A stretch of DNA of 64,000 nt from Ruegeria atlantica (GTDB lineage: Bacteria > Pseudomonadota > Alphaproteobacteria > Rhodobacterales > Rhodobacteraceae), in contig NZ_WQBE01000006.1 in the NCBI RefSeq assembly GCF_013032005.1, forward strand, positions 62,001 to 126,000. Direction: 5' to 3'. Under the pieces are notes generated by a model. The model searched no databases, was not told the DNA's origin, and worked only from the letters and a program-made list of their open reading frames with translations. The first letter of the stretch is position 1, and every line of letters begins with the position of its first letter. A program made the translations under genes and the position numbers. Shown one piece after another: positions 17,325 through 26,395 of the stretch.

Positions 17325-18650
17325 TCATCCGCGCGCGCGGATCACCTGCAGCAACGGCAGCAAGGTCGCCATTTCCGGGCCCCGCTCCATGCCGGTCAGC
17401 GCCTTGCGCAGCGGCATGAAAAGGCCCTTGCCCTTGCGGCCGGTGGCCTCTTTCACCGCTTTGGTCCATGCGCCCCATGTTTCACCATCGAAAGGCCCTT
17501 CGGGTAGCAGCGCAACGGCTTCGGCGATAAACTCACGGTCCTCATCCGCGATCAAGGGTTCAGCCCCGTCGCGGCACAGCTCCCACCAGCCTTTCAGATC
17601 GGCTAGGGTGGTGATGTTTTCGCGCGCCATCGACCAAAACGGCTCGGCCAAGTCGGCTGGAACGCCTGCGTCGGCAACGGCGTCGGCCACATCGGCCAGC
17701 GGCAGCGATTGCAGGTGCTTCGCCGTCAGCGGGAACAGGTCCTGCACGTCGAACTTGGTTGGTGCAGCCCCGAAGCGGTTTACATCGAATCCTTCGATCA
17801 GTTCAGCCATGTCCGAACGCAACTCAACCGGATCGGACGAGCCCAAACGCGCCATCAGGCTCAGCAGAGCCATTGGTTGCACTCCCTGTTCACGCAGATC
17901 GCGCAGGGCCAGCGTGCCCAGACGCTTGGACAAAGCTTCACCCTGCGGGCCGGTCAGCAGCGAGTGGTGTGCAAAGCGCGGGCAAGTGCCGCCCAGTGCC
18001 TCGATGATCTGAATCTGCGTCGCAGTGTTGGTCACGTGGTCCGAGCCGCGCACAACGTCAGTAACGCCCATTTCGGTGTCGTCCACCACCGACGCAATCG
18101 TATAGAGAACCTGACCATCCCCCCGGATCAGCACCGGGTCAGACACCGAGGCCGCATCGATTGAAATGTCGCCCAGAATACCGTCCGTCCAATCGATCCG
18201 CTCATGATCCAGCTTGAACCGCCAGACGCCATTGCCACGTTCAGCCCGCAACGCGTCTTTCTCAGCCTCAGAAAGGTTCAGCGCGGCGCGGTCATAAACT
18301 GGCGGCTTGCCCATGTTCAGCTGTTTCTTGCGCTTCAGGTCCAGCTCGGTCGGCGTTTCAAACGCCTCATAAAACCGGCCCATCTCACGCAGTTTGTCCG
18401 CAGCTTCGGCATAGCGGTCCAGCCGTTCGGACTGACGCTCGACCCGGTCCCAATGCAGGCCCAACCATTCCAGATCCTGCTTGATCGCATCGACATATTC
18501 TTCTTTCGAACGCTCGGGATCGGTGTCGTCGATACGTAGGATAAACGTACCGCCTGCCTTGCGGGCGATCAGATAGTTCATCAAGGCGGTGCGCAGGTTG
18601 CCCACATGGATATAACCGGTGGGCGACGGGGCAAAACGGGTGGTGGTCAT
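17325..18650 (-). CDS. gltX: Glutamate--tRNA ligase
   Basis: Class I synthetase charging tRNA-Glu (and tRNA-Gln in bacteria that use the amidotransferase route). The 441-residue protein has APSPTGYIHVGNLR, with the HIGH-type HVGN at 15-18, and the KMSKS-type ALSKRLG. The short anticodon-binding region and the YTIASVVDD segment agree with alphaproteobacterial GluRS, a family often present in two copies per genome; only one is in this window. It starts at ATG 18648-18650 with a GGAGAAC-type site upstream. Confidence 0.96.
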   Translation of the reverse strand: MTTTRFAPSPTGYIHVGNLRTALMNYLIARKAGGTFILRIDDTDPERSKEEYVDAIKQDLEWLGLHWDRVERQSERLDRYAEAADKLREMGRFYEAFETPTELDLKRKKQLNMGKPPVYDRAALNLSEAEKDALRAERGNGVWRFKLDHERIDWTDGILGDISIDAASVSDPVLIRGDGQVLYTIASVVDDTEMGVTDVVRGSDHVTNTATQIQIIEALGGTCPRFAHHSLLTGPQGEALSKRLGTLALRDLREQGVQPMALLSLMARLGSSDPVELRSDMAELIEGFDVNRFGAAPTKFDVQDLFPLTAKHLQSLPLADVADAVADAGVPADLAEPFWSMARENITTLADLKGWWELCRDGAEPLIADEDREFIAEAVALLPEGPFDGETWGAWTKAVKEATGRKGKGLFMPLRKALTGMERGPEMATLLPLLQVIRARG

Positions 18651-18710
18651 GGAGTTCTCCTGTTGGCGCGGCTCATGTCACAGGATGGGCCAATTGTCCA
18701 GCAGAGGCGT

Positions 18711-19145
18711 TCAGGTCGGCTGTATTGGCCAGTGCTGATCAAGATCCTTCAACCCGGCTCGGATCAGCTCGGACAGAACGTCCAGATCAATATCCGCCAG
18801 CTTGTTCACATAGAGGCAGGACTTGCCCAGTTTGTGTTTGCCCAGGCGCGTCAGGATATCCCCGAAATCCGCATAACCGGGCATGATATAGATCGACAGC
18901 GCAGATTTACGTAGGGAAAACCCGGTGGCCAGAAAATCACCCTCGCGCCCGGATTTATATCGGTAATGGTATCGCCCGTACCCGATCATCGACGCCCCCC
19001 ACATAACAGGTGCAAATCCCGTCGCGTTGCGGAATACTGCATCCAGTACCCGTGCCTCCTCGGCTTTTCGCGTTGGCTGTACCGCCGAAAGGAAACTCTC
19101 AACGCTTTGCCCTGTGGGGACGGTTTTGTTTACAGATCGCGCCAT
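18711..19145 (-). CDS. DUF1801 domain protein
   Basis: A 144-residue cytoplasmic protein of the DUF1801 (YdhG-like) family. The core runs through FAPVMWGASMIGYGRYHYRYKSGREGDFLATGFSLRK and is followed by LYVNKLADIDLDVLSELI. The fold resembles frataxin/YdhG-type alpha-beta sandwiches. No enzymatic motif is evident and the function is unknown. An in-frame TTG at 19151 adds two residues; the ATG at 19143-19145 is preferred. It lies 60 bases upstream of gltX on the same strand. Confidence 0.82.
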   Translation of the reverse strand: MARSVNKTVPTGQSVESFLSAVQPTRKAEEARVLDAVFRNATGFAPVMWGASMIGYGRYHYRYKSGREGDFLATGFSLRKSALSIYIMPGYADFGDILTRLGKHKLGKSCLYVNKLADIDLDVLSELIRAGLKDLDQHWPIQPT

Positions 19146-19261
19146 GAACAAAATTTAACACGTAATGTTCAACCACACAGCCCATGTCTTGAGTGTATAG
19201 AGTGGCAAGTGACCCTCTCCGCCCTACCTAACATCCTGATATTCTGACAGGGAGATCGAAA

Positions 19262-20194
19262 ATGACCATCAAATTGACTCGCCGCGCGGCCCTAGGAGCC
19301 GCAGCAGCATTGCCATTCGCATCCGCCGCCGCCCCGGTTTTGGCCGCCGGGACCGAGACCAAGGCCAATTCAACCATCGCCAAATCCTTTAAGTTGGGCG
19401 ACTTCACCGTCACCACATTGTTGGACGGTAGCCTGCCCCGTGACGGCGCCAAGGATATCTTTGGCGGCGGCGCTTCGGACGAGGATTTCGCCAAGGTCTC
19501 AGCCGACAACTTCATCTCGCCCGAGGTGGCGCAGTTCTTTTTTACCCCAACACTGGTCAATACCGGGTCTGAGCTGGTTCTGTTCGACACTGGCCTAGGT
19601 CAGGGCGGCATTCAGGCCGCGCTGGCGGATGCGGGCGTGACGCCAGATCAGATCAATACCGTTGTGATCACCCATATGCATCCCGACCATATCGGCGGCA
19701 TGACCACGAACGACTCGCCGACCTTCCCGAATGCGCGTTATGTCACTGCATCGCCTGAATATGATTTCTGGGCCGCGCAAGACGCAGGCAACCGCGTTGG
19801 CGATCTGGTCGCAGCCAAAGTGACACCGCTGGCCGAAAAGATGACCTTTGTCGAAGACGGGGGCGAGGTCGCGTCGGGCATCACCGCAGTCGCAGCCTAT
19901 GGGCATACTCCGGGTCACACGGTTTACCACTTGGAAAGCAACGGGCAACGTCTGGTGCTGACCGCTGATTTGGCCAATCACTATGTCTGGTCTTTTGCCC
20001 ACCCGGAATGGGAGGTGCGCTTTGACATGGACAAGGCGGCAGCCACTGCATCCCGGCGCAATGTGCTGGGCATGCTGGCCGCCGACAAGGTGCCTATGAT
20101 CGGCTATCACATGCCGTTCCCGGCGGCCGGCTTTGTCGAAACGCGCGGTGACGGGTTCCGCTTTGTCCCCGTCAGCTATCAGATGATGGGCTAA
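19262..20194 (+). CDS. Exported metallo-beta-lactamase-fold hydrolase
   Basis: A 310-residue protein with a twin-arginine-type signal (TRRAALGAAAALPF, then VLAAG). The MBL-fold zinc motif is THMHPDHIGG (HMHPDH at 138-143), followed by an AYGHTPGHT segment and a late GYHMPFP histidine that complete the di-metal site. The subgroup resembles quorum-quenching lactonases and methyl-parathion-hydrolase-like enzymes, but the substrate cannot be stated. It has its own promoter space (19146-19261) and ends 3 bases before the convergent FAD oxidoreductase. Confidence 0.88.
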   Translation: MTIKLTRRAALGAAAALPFASAAAPVLAAGTETKANSTIAKSFKLGDFTVTTLLDGSLPRDGAKDIFGGGASDEDFAKVSADNFISPEVAQFFFTPTLVNTGSELVLFDTGLGQGGIQAALADAGVTPDQINTVVITHMHPDHIGGMTTNDSPTFPNARYVTASPEYDFWAAQDAGNRVGDLVAAKVTPLAEKMTFVEDGGEVASGITAVAAYGHTPGHTVYHLESNGQRLVLTADLANHYVWSFAHPEWEVRFDMDKAAATASRRNVLGMLAADKVPMIGYHMPFPAAGFVETRGDGFRFVPVSYQMMG

Positions 20195-20197
20195 GCC

Positions 20198-21526
20198 CTA
20201 GTATCCAGGGTCCGGCCGCACTATTGAGCCATCCGTGAAACGGGACAGGCGAAAAGCGGCCGGATCGACGCAAGGCGTGGTTTCGGCGACCAGGTCAGCC
20301 ATCAGACGACCTGCTGCGGGGCCAATACCAAACCCGTGACCGGAAAAACCGGTTGCAATATACATTCCCGCCATCTCATCCACCCCCGAGATTACCGGCA
20401 CCGCATCCGGTGTTACATCGATCATGCCCGCCCAGCTTTGTACAATCTCGGCCTGTTCAAGCGCCGGAAACGCATCGCGTGCTTTGGCCCATGCCTTGCG
20501 CAACACTTTTGACGACGGCTCGGGGTCCAGCACACGGCATTTTTCGAACGGCGTCACATCGGTTGGCAGCCAGGTCTGATCCTGCTGCGCCTCGGTGCGC
20601 CAGCGGCCCGACAATCGAAAGCGCAAAGACCGCCATTCCTGTTTAAAGGCAGGCAGGAACTGTCGACCCAGACGAAAGCTATCGGGCACGATATCAACCG
20701 TATTCTCACGACCGGACGCGATGCTATAGCCGCCATCGGCACGCTTTCGCATTGCGAATTCATCCGCCCAAAGCGCTGTTTCAGGACCCTCGACAGGTGA
20801 CGTGCGCAGAACCGTGTTCTGTACCTTCAGTTGCGGCAGATCAATCCCGGCATTCCCGGCAAACAGACGTGACCACGCGCCACCGGCCAGAACCACATAA
20901 TTACATGCCACCCGACCACGCTCGGTGAACACACCAGAAACGCGGCCATCCCTAAGATCGACACTGCGCACTGCGCAATTGGTCATCAGCACCGCCCCAC
21001 GGTCCCGCGCCGCCTCGGCGATGGCGGGTGCGGCCCATTGCGGCTCGGCCCGACCGTCCTGCGGCATAAAAAGGGCGCAATCAAAATCCGCTGCAGTATC
21101 AGGCAGCATCGCGTCCAACTCACCCCCGGCCACCAATCTGGCACCGGTTTGCAACCCGTCGACATGGCGTAGCCAGCGTTCCAGATTTCCGCTGCTGCGT
21201 TTGCCCGAGGCGCCAAACAGGATGCCTGCACGGGTATAACCTGTCTTGCGGCCGGTCCGCTGATCCAGCCCTTGCCACAGGTGCAGCGCCTCGACCATCA
21301 ACGGGATTTCCCGCGGGTCGCGCATACCCAGACGCACCCATCCCCAGTTGCGCGAGCTTTGCTCGCCCGCGATCTGCCCCTTTTCACACAGCAGCACCGA
21401 AGCACCGCGTTCAGACAGTTCCAACGCGGTGGACGCGCCGATTATGCCGCCGCCAATGACAACGACATCCACGGTTTTGGGCAAGTGCAAATCAGGTTCG
21501 ACGGGGGTTGGCTTGGGGCCGGGCAT
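20198..21526 (-). CDS. FAD-dependent oxidoreductase (DadA/glycine oxidase family)
   Basis: A 442-residue flavoprotein with the N-terminal dinucleotide fold VVVIGGGIIGASTALELSERG followed by LCEK, and the DAO-family SSRNWGWVR segment. The C-terminal GFSGHGFGIGPAAGRLMADL closes the FAD site. It is likely an amine or D-amino-acid oxidase or dehydrogenase; this subfamily is common in roseobacters in amino-acid and betaine catabolism. The ATG at 21524-21526 is used, as a TTG one codon earlier has no better ribosome site. There is no adjacent transporter to indicate the substrate. Confidence 0.88.
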   Translation of the reverse strand: MPGPKPTPVEPDLHLPKTVDVVVIGGGIIGASTALELSERGASVLLCEKGQIAGEQSSRNWGWVRLGMRDPREIPLMVEALHLWQGLDQRTGRKTGYTRAGILFGASGKRSSGNLERWLRHVDGLQTGARLVAGGELDAMLPDTAADFDCALFMPQDGRAEPQWAAPAIAEAARDRGAVLMTNCAVRSVDLRDGRVSGVFTERGRVACNYVVLAGGAWSRLFAGNAGIDLPQLKVQNTVLRTSPVEGPETALWADEFAMRKRADGGYSIASGRENTVDIVPDSFRLGRQFLPAFKQEWRSLRFRLSGRWRTEAQQDQTWLPTDVTPFEKCRVLDPEPSSKVLRKAWAKARDAFPALEQAEIVQSWAGMIDVTPDAVPVISGVDEMAGMYIATGFSGHGFGIGPAAGRLMADLVAETTPCVDPAAFRLSRFTDGSIVRPDPGY

Positions 21527-21686
21527 CAACTGCTCTTATTTCGTGGCTCGAACCGCCATGAAGGCCCAGAGCGAGCGCACAGGCAACGTGCCTTGTGCCG
21601 CAGGGGTGATGATTTTCAAAAGCTGTGGCGAACACGCCAATAGGCGCGAGAATTCACGCGCCATTCCGCCCGGATTCACCTGGAAA

Positions 21687-21971
21687 TTAAGCCGCGCCGC
21701 GCAACTCTGCCAATTTCTGGCGCAGGGTCGCCCCCAACCCGCTGTCTTTCGTCTCGACCTCTTCATCCATCTCGGCCTGTTGAGGCAGTTCAGGAAAGAC
21801 GGCCGGCGCTTTTGTAGATTTTACCTCAGGCTCGGGGTCTTCGGACTCATCCTCGCGAAGAAGATCCGCGATGGCAGAATCCAACTTAGCTTCGTCCAGA
21901 ACCCGCGCCTCGGACTCCATTGATTTGAACCTCAACGGCGGGTGAAGCGGTTTGTCATATCCCTCATACAT
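21687..21971 (-). CDS. Small acidic hypothetical protein
   Basis: A 94-residue protein, basic and aromatic at the start (MYEGYDKPLHPPLRFK) and strongly acidic in the middle (LREDESEDPEPEVKS), ending in a short helix ATLRQKLAELRG. It has no signal, cysteine or known domain. The charge pattern suggests a partly disordered adaptor-like protein. The frame is intact and codon use resembles neighbours, but there is no recognised family and the start is not certain: a second Met at residue 18 is possible. Confidence 0.55.
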   Translation of the reverse strand: MYEGYDKPLHPPLRFKSMESEARVLDEAKLDSAIADLLREDESEDPEPEVKSTKAPAVFPELPQQAEMDEEVETKDSGLGATLRQKLAELRGAA

Positions 21972-22234
21972 AATAACACCAAATCGTTAACTCAGACATC
22001 CAACACCAAGTGCGCCACAATTCGATACTTTCGAAATAAGGTCACACCGCCCCAGATGGGGCGTGAATTAAGCTAAAATGTGGCAAAAAAATGTCTCAAT
22101 TTCAAGCCATCTATTCCAAGAGAGGCTGGAAAATTAGAGTGTTATCGGAATATTTGAAACAATGCTCACCTCTCTGGACAAACTAGCCTAGCGAAGGAGA
22201 CAATCATTTATTCCTTAATTGGTTCCAGAGCAGT
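21972..22234. other. Gene-free AT-richer stretch upstream of the small acidic gene
   Basis: About 260 bases between the small acidic gene and the end of nadE. The composition is more AT-rich than the surrounding genes, with several A/T runs, and no ORF, clear hairpin with T tail, or repeat was recognised. It must contain the promoter for the minus-strand gene at 21971. A small RNA is possible but unsupported. Confidence 0.4.
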
Positions 22235-23893
22235 TCAGCCTTTGTCCCGCCAGCGATTCACAATCGGATAGCGGCGATCCAGCCAAAAGGCCCGATGCGT
22301 CAAGCGGGTTCCAGGGGCGGACTGAAAGCGTTTGTATTCGCTAATATAGATCAGATGCTCGACCCGCCGCGCATCAGCTTCGTCAAATCCGGCAGCGACA
22401 CAATCGGCGATCGAGCCCTCACGATCGACCAGAATATCCAGAATGGCATCCAAAACCGGATAGTCGGGCAGGCTGTCGCTGTCCTTTTGGTCCTCACGCA
22501 GTTCGGCACTGGGCGGTTTGTCTATGACCGAAGGGCGGATCACCACACCTGCGGGCCCCATCATCCAGTCGCGGTGGTTTGCATTGCGCCAGCGGCAGGT
22601 CTCGAACACACGGGTTTTGTACAAATCCTTGATCGGGTTATAGCCGCCGTTCATGTCGCCGTAGATGGTGGCATATCCCACCGCGACCTCGGATTTGTTG
22701 CCTGTGGTCAGAAGCATCTCACCAAACTTGTTCGAGATCGCCATCAACAGCAAACCGCGCAAGCGGGATTGGATGTTCTCTTCGGTCAAATCCGCATCAC
22801 GCCCAGTAAACAGCGGGGCCAAGGTCTCGATCACGGCCGCCCTGCTGTCCGAGATCGGCACATAGTCATAGTGAACGCCCAACGCCTTGGCGACGGCTTC
22901 GGCATCGTCCAACGACGCCTGACTGGTGTATTCCGAAGGCAGCATCACACAGCGAACATTCTCAGCGCCAATTGCATCCACTGCGATAGCCGCGACCAAG
23001 GCAGAATCAACGCCGCCTGACAAACCCAGCAGCGCTTTTTTGAACCCGGTCTTGCCCATATAGTCGCGCAAGGATTGCACCATGGTGCGATAGTCCTGCT
23101 CCCATTCGTCGGGCTGCGGCACGATTTCAGCGGGCACGATGCGCCAGCCATCATCGCCACGCTCCAGATCGATCTGCGTCACGGCCTCGTCAAAGACAGG
23201 CATCCGAAACGCCAGCTCTCCGCCCGGGTTCAGGCCAAACGTGGCTCCGTCGAATACCTGATCGTCCTGACCGCCAACCATGTTCAGATAGATCAGCGGC
23301 AGGCCAGTCTCGACCACGCGGGCCACCATATGGTTCAGGCGCACGTCGTATTTGTTGCGGAAATACGGCGAACCATTGGGGATCAGCAGAAACTCGGCCC
23401 CGGTTTCCTCAAGCGTTTCGGCCACGTCCGGATGCCAGCTGTCTTCGCAGATCGGGCTGCCGATGCGGGTGTTGCCAACCGCATAAGGCCCGCCCAAAGG
23501 CCCGGCATCGTACAGGCGAACTTCGTCGAATACGGTTTCATTGGGCAAATGATGTTTCAACGACTTGCTGCTGATCCGCCCGTTCTTGAGGATCAGGTAA
23601 GCGTTAAAAAGATTGCCATCTTCTGCCCAAGGTCCGCCAATCGCCACCGCAGGGCCATCGGCGCATTGTTTGGCTAGATCCACGACCGCCGCCATCGCCG
23701 CCCGGTGGAACGCAGGCTTCATCACCAGGTCCTGCGTGTTGTAGCCGGTGATGAACATCTCGGGGAACGCCACCAGATCGGCCCCGGCCTCGCGCCCCTG
23801 CTTCCACGCGGCCAACGCCTTGGCAGCGTTACCGTCGATATCCCCCACAGTGGGATTGAGTTGCGCCAGAGTGATACGGAAACGGTCGGCCAT
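22235..23893 (-). CDS. nadE: Glutamine-dependent NAD+ synthase
   Basis: Amidates deamido-NAD to NAD using ammonia released from glutamine. The 552-residue fusion has an N-terminal nitrilase-type glutaminase with the catalytic triad E45 (FPEMF), K113 (LKHHLPNE) and C149 (ICEDSWHP). The C-terminal synthetase domain carries the P-loop SGGVDSALV near residue 290. It works directly after NadD, which is also encoded in this window. It starts at ATG 23891-23893 with a GGG-rich site upstream. Confidence 0.96.
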   Translation of the reverse strand: MADRFRITLAQLNPTVGDIDGNAAKALAAWKQGREAGADLVAFPEMFITGYNTQDLVMKPAFHRAAMAAVVDLAKQCADGPAVAIGGPWAEDGNLFNAYLILKNGRISSKSLKHHLPNETVFDEVRLYDAGPLGGPYAVGNTRIGSPICEDSWHPDVAETLEETGAEFLLIPNGSPYFRNKYDVRLNHMVARVVETGLPLIYLNMVGGQDDQVFDGATFGLNPGGELAFRMPVFDEAVTQIDLERGDDGWRIVPAEIVPQPDEWEQDYRTMVQSLRDYMGKTGFKKALLGLSGGVDSALVAAIAVDAIGAENVRCVMLPSEYTSQASLDDAEAVAKALGVHYDYVPISDSRAAVIETLAPLFTGRDADLTEENIQSRLRGLLLMAISNKFGEMLLTTGNKSEVAVGYATIYGDMNGGYNPIKDLYKTRVFETCRWRNANHRDWMMGPAGVVIRPSVIDKPPSAELREDQKDSDSLPDYPVLDAILDILVDREGSIADCVAAGFDEADARRVEHLIYISEYKRFQSAPGTRLTHRAFWLDRRYPIVNRWRDKG

Positions 23894-24039
23894 TGTGCCC
23901 TCTTGCCCTCGTCAGTCTTACAGCCATTTAGCAGATCATTGCGCAAGTAAAAGGCAAATGCGGCAAAACCCGTTGCTCTGCCCCCACCGGTACCTTAGTT
24001 TTGCGCAAAAGGATGAACACTGGGCAGGCAGGACAGATT

Positions 24040-25485
24040 ATGAACGCTTTTCGCATTTCCATTGCCGCATCAGCAATCGCTCTGATCGCTGCTGGCGCCG
24101 CCGCGCAGAACGGTCAGGTAATCACCACGGACGATGAAGTTGGCGGCGTCTATGAAGGCACGTTCGAAAACGGCCTGCGCCACGGGACCGGCACGTATCG
24201 CCTGCCTAACGGGTTCGAATATAGCGGCGAATGGGCCGAGGGTGAGATTCAGGGCAAAGGGATTGCCCGTTATGTCAACGGCTCGATCTACGAAGGCATG
24301 TTTGTCAAAGGGCAACCCGAAGGGCGCGGCAAGATCATCTATGCCGACGGCGGCAGCTATGATGGTGAATGGGCCGACGGGTCGCTCAATGGCGCTGGCA
24401 TCGCGATCTATGCCAATGGCGCGCGCTACGAGGGCAATTTCAAAAACGCGCGTTATCACGGCAAGGGCGTGATGACGGACCCCAGCGGCTTTAGCTATGA
24501 CGGGGACTGGGTTGATGGTGTCAAACAGGGCAGTGGCAAGATTACCTATGCCGAAGGCGGTATCTACGAGGGCGAAATCAAGGATGGTCAGCGCCACGGT
24601 CAAGGCAGCCTGACCCTGCCCGACGGGATGACTTACGTCGGCGATTGGGTCGAAGACCGCATAACAGGCTCCGGGCGCATGACCCTTGTCAACGGTGACG
24701 TCTACGAAGGCGAACTGATCGAGGGTCGGCGGCAAGGCAAGGGCAAGATGATTTATGCCAATGGCGACGTCTACGAAGGCGACTATGCCAACGATCTGCG
24801 CCATGGTCAGGGGGCCTATACCGGCACTGACGGATTTGCATACACCGGCGAATGGACCGACGGGCTGCTTGAGGGTTTAGGTGAGATGACCTATCCGGAT
24901 GGCTCGGTCCATGTCGGCGACTTCAAGGCTGATTTGGCCGAGGGCAAGGGCCTGATCACCTACCCCGACGGCTCGACCTATGACGGCGATTGGATCGCTG
25001 GCGTGATTGAAGGTCAGGGTATTTCCACCTATCCCAACGGCACGGTCTACAAAGGACAGTTCAAAAACGCCAAACCGAGTGGCAAGGGCATTCTGACTTC
25101 TGCTGACGGGTCCAGCTATGACGGGGATTGGGCCGATGGTCTGCGTCAGGGCAAGGGCTTGTCCACGTACCCCGATGGCACCACCTATTCCGGCGAGTTC
25201 AACGCAGGCAAACGCCACGGGCAAGGTGAAATCGTCATGGCCAATGGGTTCAGCTATTCTGGCCAATGGACCGAAGGCAAGATCACCGGTGACGGGATCG
25301 CCACATACCCAAGCGGCGATGTTTACGAGGGCAGCTTTGTCGACGCCAAACGGCACGGCAACGGCACAGTGCGCTATGCCAACGGCGAAGAGGAAACCGG
25401 CGTTTGGGAAAACGGTGCATTGGCGACATCGAACAGTGCGACCCCTGAGGCAGATGCCACGGACTCAACTGATTCGGACGGCTGA
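24040..25485 (+). CDS. Exported MORN-repeat protein
   Basis: A 481-residue protein with a Sec-type signal peptide (core AASAIALIAAG, cleavage near AAA-Q at residue 23) and then almost nothing but MORN repeats: 18 complete 23-residue units and part of a nineteenth, ending in a short Ser/Thr/Asp tail. Each unit has the form Y(x)G(x)(W/F)...G.G...Y..G, an antiparallel beta-hairpin that stacks into a long sheet. Export to the periplasm or cell surface is unusual for these repeats, which are better known as cytosolic membrane-binding modules. The function is unknown; a structural or envelope-binding role is plausible. An ATG 13 codons earlier would spoil the signal peptide. Confidence 0.88.
   Translation: MNAFRISIAASAIALIAAGAAAQNGQVITTDDEVGGVYEGTFENGLRHGTGTYRLPNGFEYSGEWAEGEIQGKGIARYVNGSIYEGMFVKGQPEGRGKIIYADGGSYDGEWADGSLNGAGIAIYANGARYEGNFKNARYHGKGVMTDPSGFSYDGDWVDGVKQGSGKITYAEGGIYEGEIKDGQRHGQGSLTLPDGMTYVGDWVEDRITGSGRMTLVNGDVYEGELIEGRRQGKGKMIYANGDVYEGDYANDLRHGQGAYTGTDGFAYTGEWTDGLLEGLGEMTYPDGSVHVGDFKADLAEGKGLITYPDGSTYDGDWIAGVIEGQGISTYPNGTVYKGQFKNAKPSGKGILTSADGSSYDGDWADGLRQGKGLSTYPDGTTYSGEFNAGKRHGQGEIVMANGFSYSGQWTEGKITGDGIATYPSGDVYEGSFVDAKRHGNGTVRYANGEEETGVWENGALATSNSATPEADATDSTDSDG
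24151..25392 (+). repeat. Tandem MORN-coding repeats, 18 x 69 bp
   Basis: Eighteen back-to-back 69-base units code for 23-residue MORN repeats with no length variation. At the protein level units alternate between an aromatic W and a F/I/L at the fifth position, so the true period is often two units (138 bases), with one phase break at units 9-10. Confidence 0.88.
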
Positions 25486-25489
25486 ACCT

Positions 25490-26155
25490 TCACCACGGCA
25501 CGGGTTTGCCGGCCCAATCGAAAAACCCTCCAGTTTCGGCTGGGGTTAAATGCGCCATCACGGTCAACAGGTTCTCGGCGGCTTCATCCGGTGCAACAGC
25601 GGGATGACGTCCCAGGTATTTTCGGGTGAATTCAGTTTTCACGGTGCCGGGATGCAGGGCAACGCAGATCGCTTGCTGGTGGGTACGATGCAGTTCGATC
25701 GCCCCCGTATGTACGATCTGGTTCACCGCGGCTTTTGCTGCGCGATAGCTGACCCAACCGCCCAGCCTATTGTCCCCGATGGACCCAACGCGTGCCGATA
25801 GCACAGCAAAAATCGCCCGGCGATCCCGCGGCAGCAGGCGTGATGCATGACCCAGAATCAGCGCAGGTCCGACAGCGTTCAACGTATAGTGGTCCATCAT
25901 TGTCTGTGCTGTGACCGCACGCAGTGTCTTTTCCGGTGCCGCCCCGTTGATCTCTAACGCGCCCGAGGCGACGAGGATCAAATCGAAGGGGCCGGGCAAC
26001 TTGCCCAATACGCTCTCAATACCGGCGGGATCGGTTAAATCAAACCCATCCGTAGACCGCGACAAGGTGGTCACCGCCACGCCCTGCCCCCTCAGGCGGT
26101 GACATACCGCCTGACCGATTCCTCCTGACGCGCCTATGATCAACGCTGTTTTCAT
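25490..26155 (-). CDS. SDR family NAD(P)-dependent oxidoreductase
   Basis: A 221-residue classical short-chain dehydrogenase. The cofactor motif GASGGIGQ lies at the N-terminus, the catalytic SYRAAK (YxxxK) after LSARVGS, and a HPGTVKTEF loop follows. The compact size and the C-terminal FFDWAGKPVPW match CsgA-like/YhxC-type SDRs with unknown substrates. The ATG at 26153-26155 is preferred over the adjacent GTG because AGGTGG lies 6 bases upstream. It ends 4 bases from the convergent MORN gene. Confidence 0.87.
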   Translation of the reverse strand: MKTALIIGASGGIGQAVCHRLRGQGVAVTTLSRSTDGFDLTDPAGIESVLGKLPGPFDLILVASGALEINGAAPEKTLRAVTAQTMMDHYTLNAVGPALILGHASRLLPRDRRAIFAVLSARVGSIGDNRLGGWVSYRAAKAAVNQIVHTGAIELHRTHQQAICVALHPGTVKTEFTRKYLGRHPAVAPDEAAENLLTVMAHLTPAETGGFFDWAGKPVPW

Positions 26156-26279
26156 CACTAACCACCTAGACGTCCTGATACGCGGATCAATACGCCACTC
26201 TTGAAAGAAACCCCTGCAACAGCAGTTAAGCGCAAATGGGTCTTTTCATTCTGGGCAGGCTCTGTATAAATTCCGCCCC

Positions 26280-26366
26280 ATGATCAACCGCGCAGATATC
26301 CCATTTGCCGACACCGCCCTGCGCGGTGCGTCTCTGCGTGGCCTACTGATCCTAATCCGCCTCTGA
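26280..26366 (+). CDS. leuL: Leucine-rich leader peptide of leuA
   Basis: A 28-codon ORF ending in LRGLLILIRL then TGA, about 80 bases before leuA. Six leucine and four isoleucine codons, most clustered at the end, fit a transcription-attenuation leader that senses charged tRNA-Leu. Its last Leu codon and stop sit inside the left arm of a 10-bp hairpin. No clear ribosome site precedes the ATG, so translation is inferred from codon content and position rather than shown. Confidence 0.7.
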   Translation: MINRADIPFADTALRGASLRGLLILIRL

Positions 26367-26395
26367 GCGTGCCATCCGGCGCGCCCGCTCAGAGG
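26360..26395 (+). promoter_or_regulatory. Attenuator-like hairpin in the leuA leader
   Basis: A perfect 10-bp stem (CCTCTGAGCG, 26360-26369, with its complement at 26386-26395) begins at the last codons of the leader peptide, so ribosome stalling on the Leu/Ile codons would affect its folding. A GGCGCGCC inside the loop (26378-26385) can instead pair with GCGCGCC at 26405-26411. There is no T run, so it is not a standard terminator by itself. Confidence 0.55.

Noticed and set aside
21536..21664. A possible 42-residue minus-strand ORF (MAREFSRLLACSPQ...) just before the FAD oxidoreductase
   Set aside because: Spacing to the next gene and a purine-rich upstream are suggestive, but the ribosome site is too close to the ATG and no family is recognised. 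Too weak to annotate.
24070..25356. Antisense open frames of 244 and 159 codons with repeat-like sequence
   Set aside because: They mirror the MORN repeats on the other strand; their periodicity is a by-product of the 69-base repeats.
24151..25392. Regular 69-base spacing considered as a CRISPR-like or mobile repeat
   Set aside because: The repeats are in frame, coding and contiguous without spacers; they are MORN repeats.
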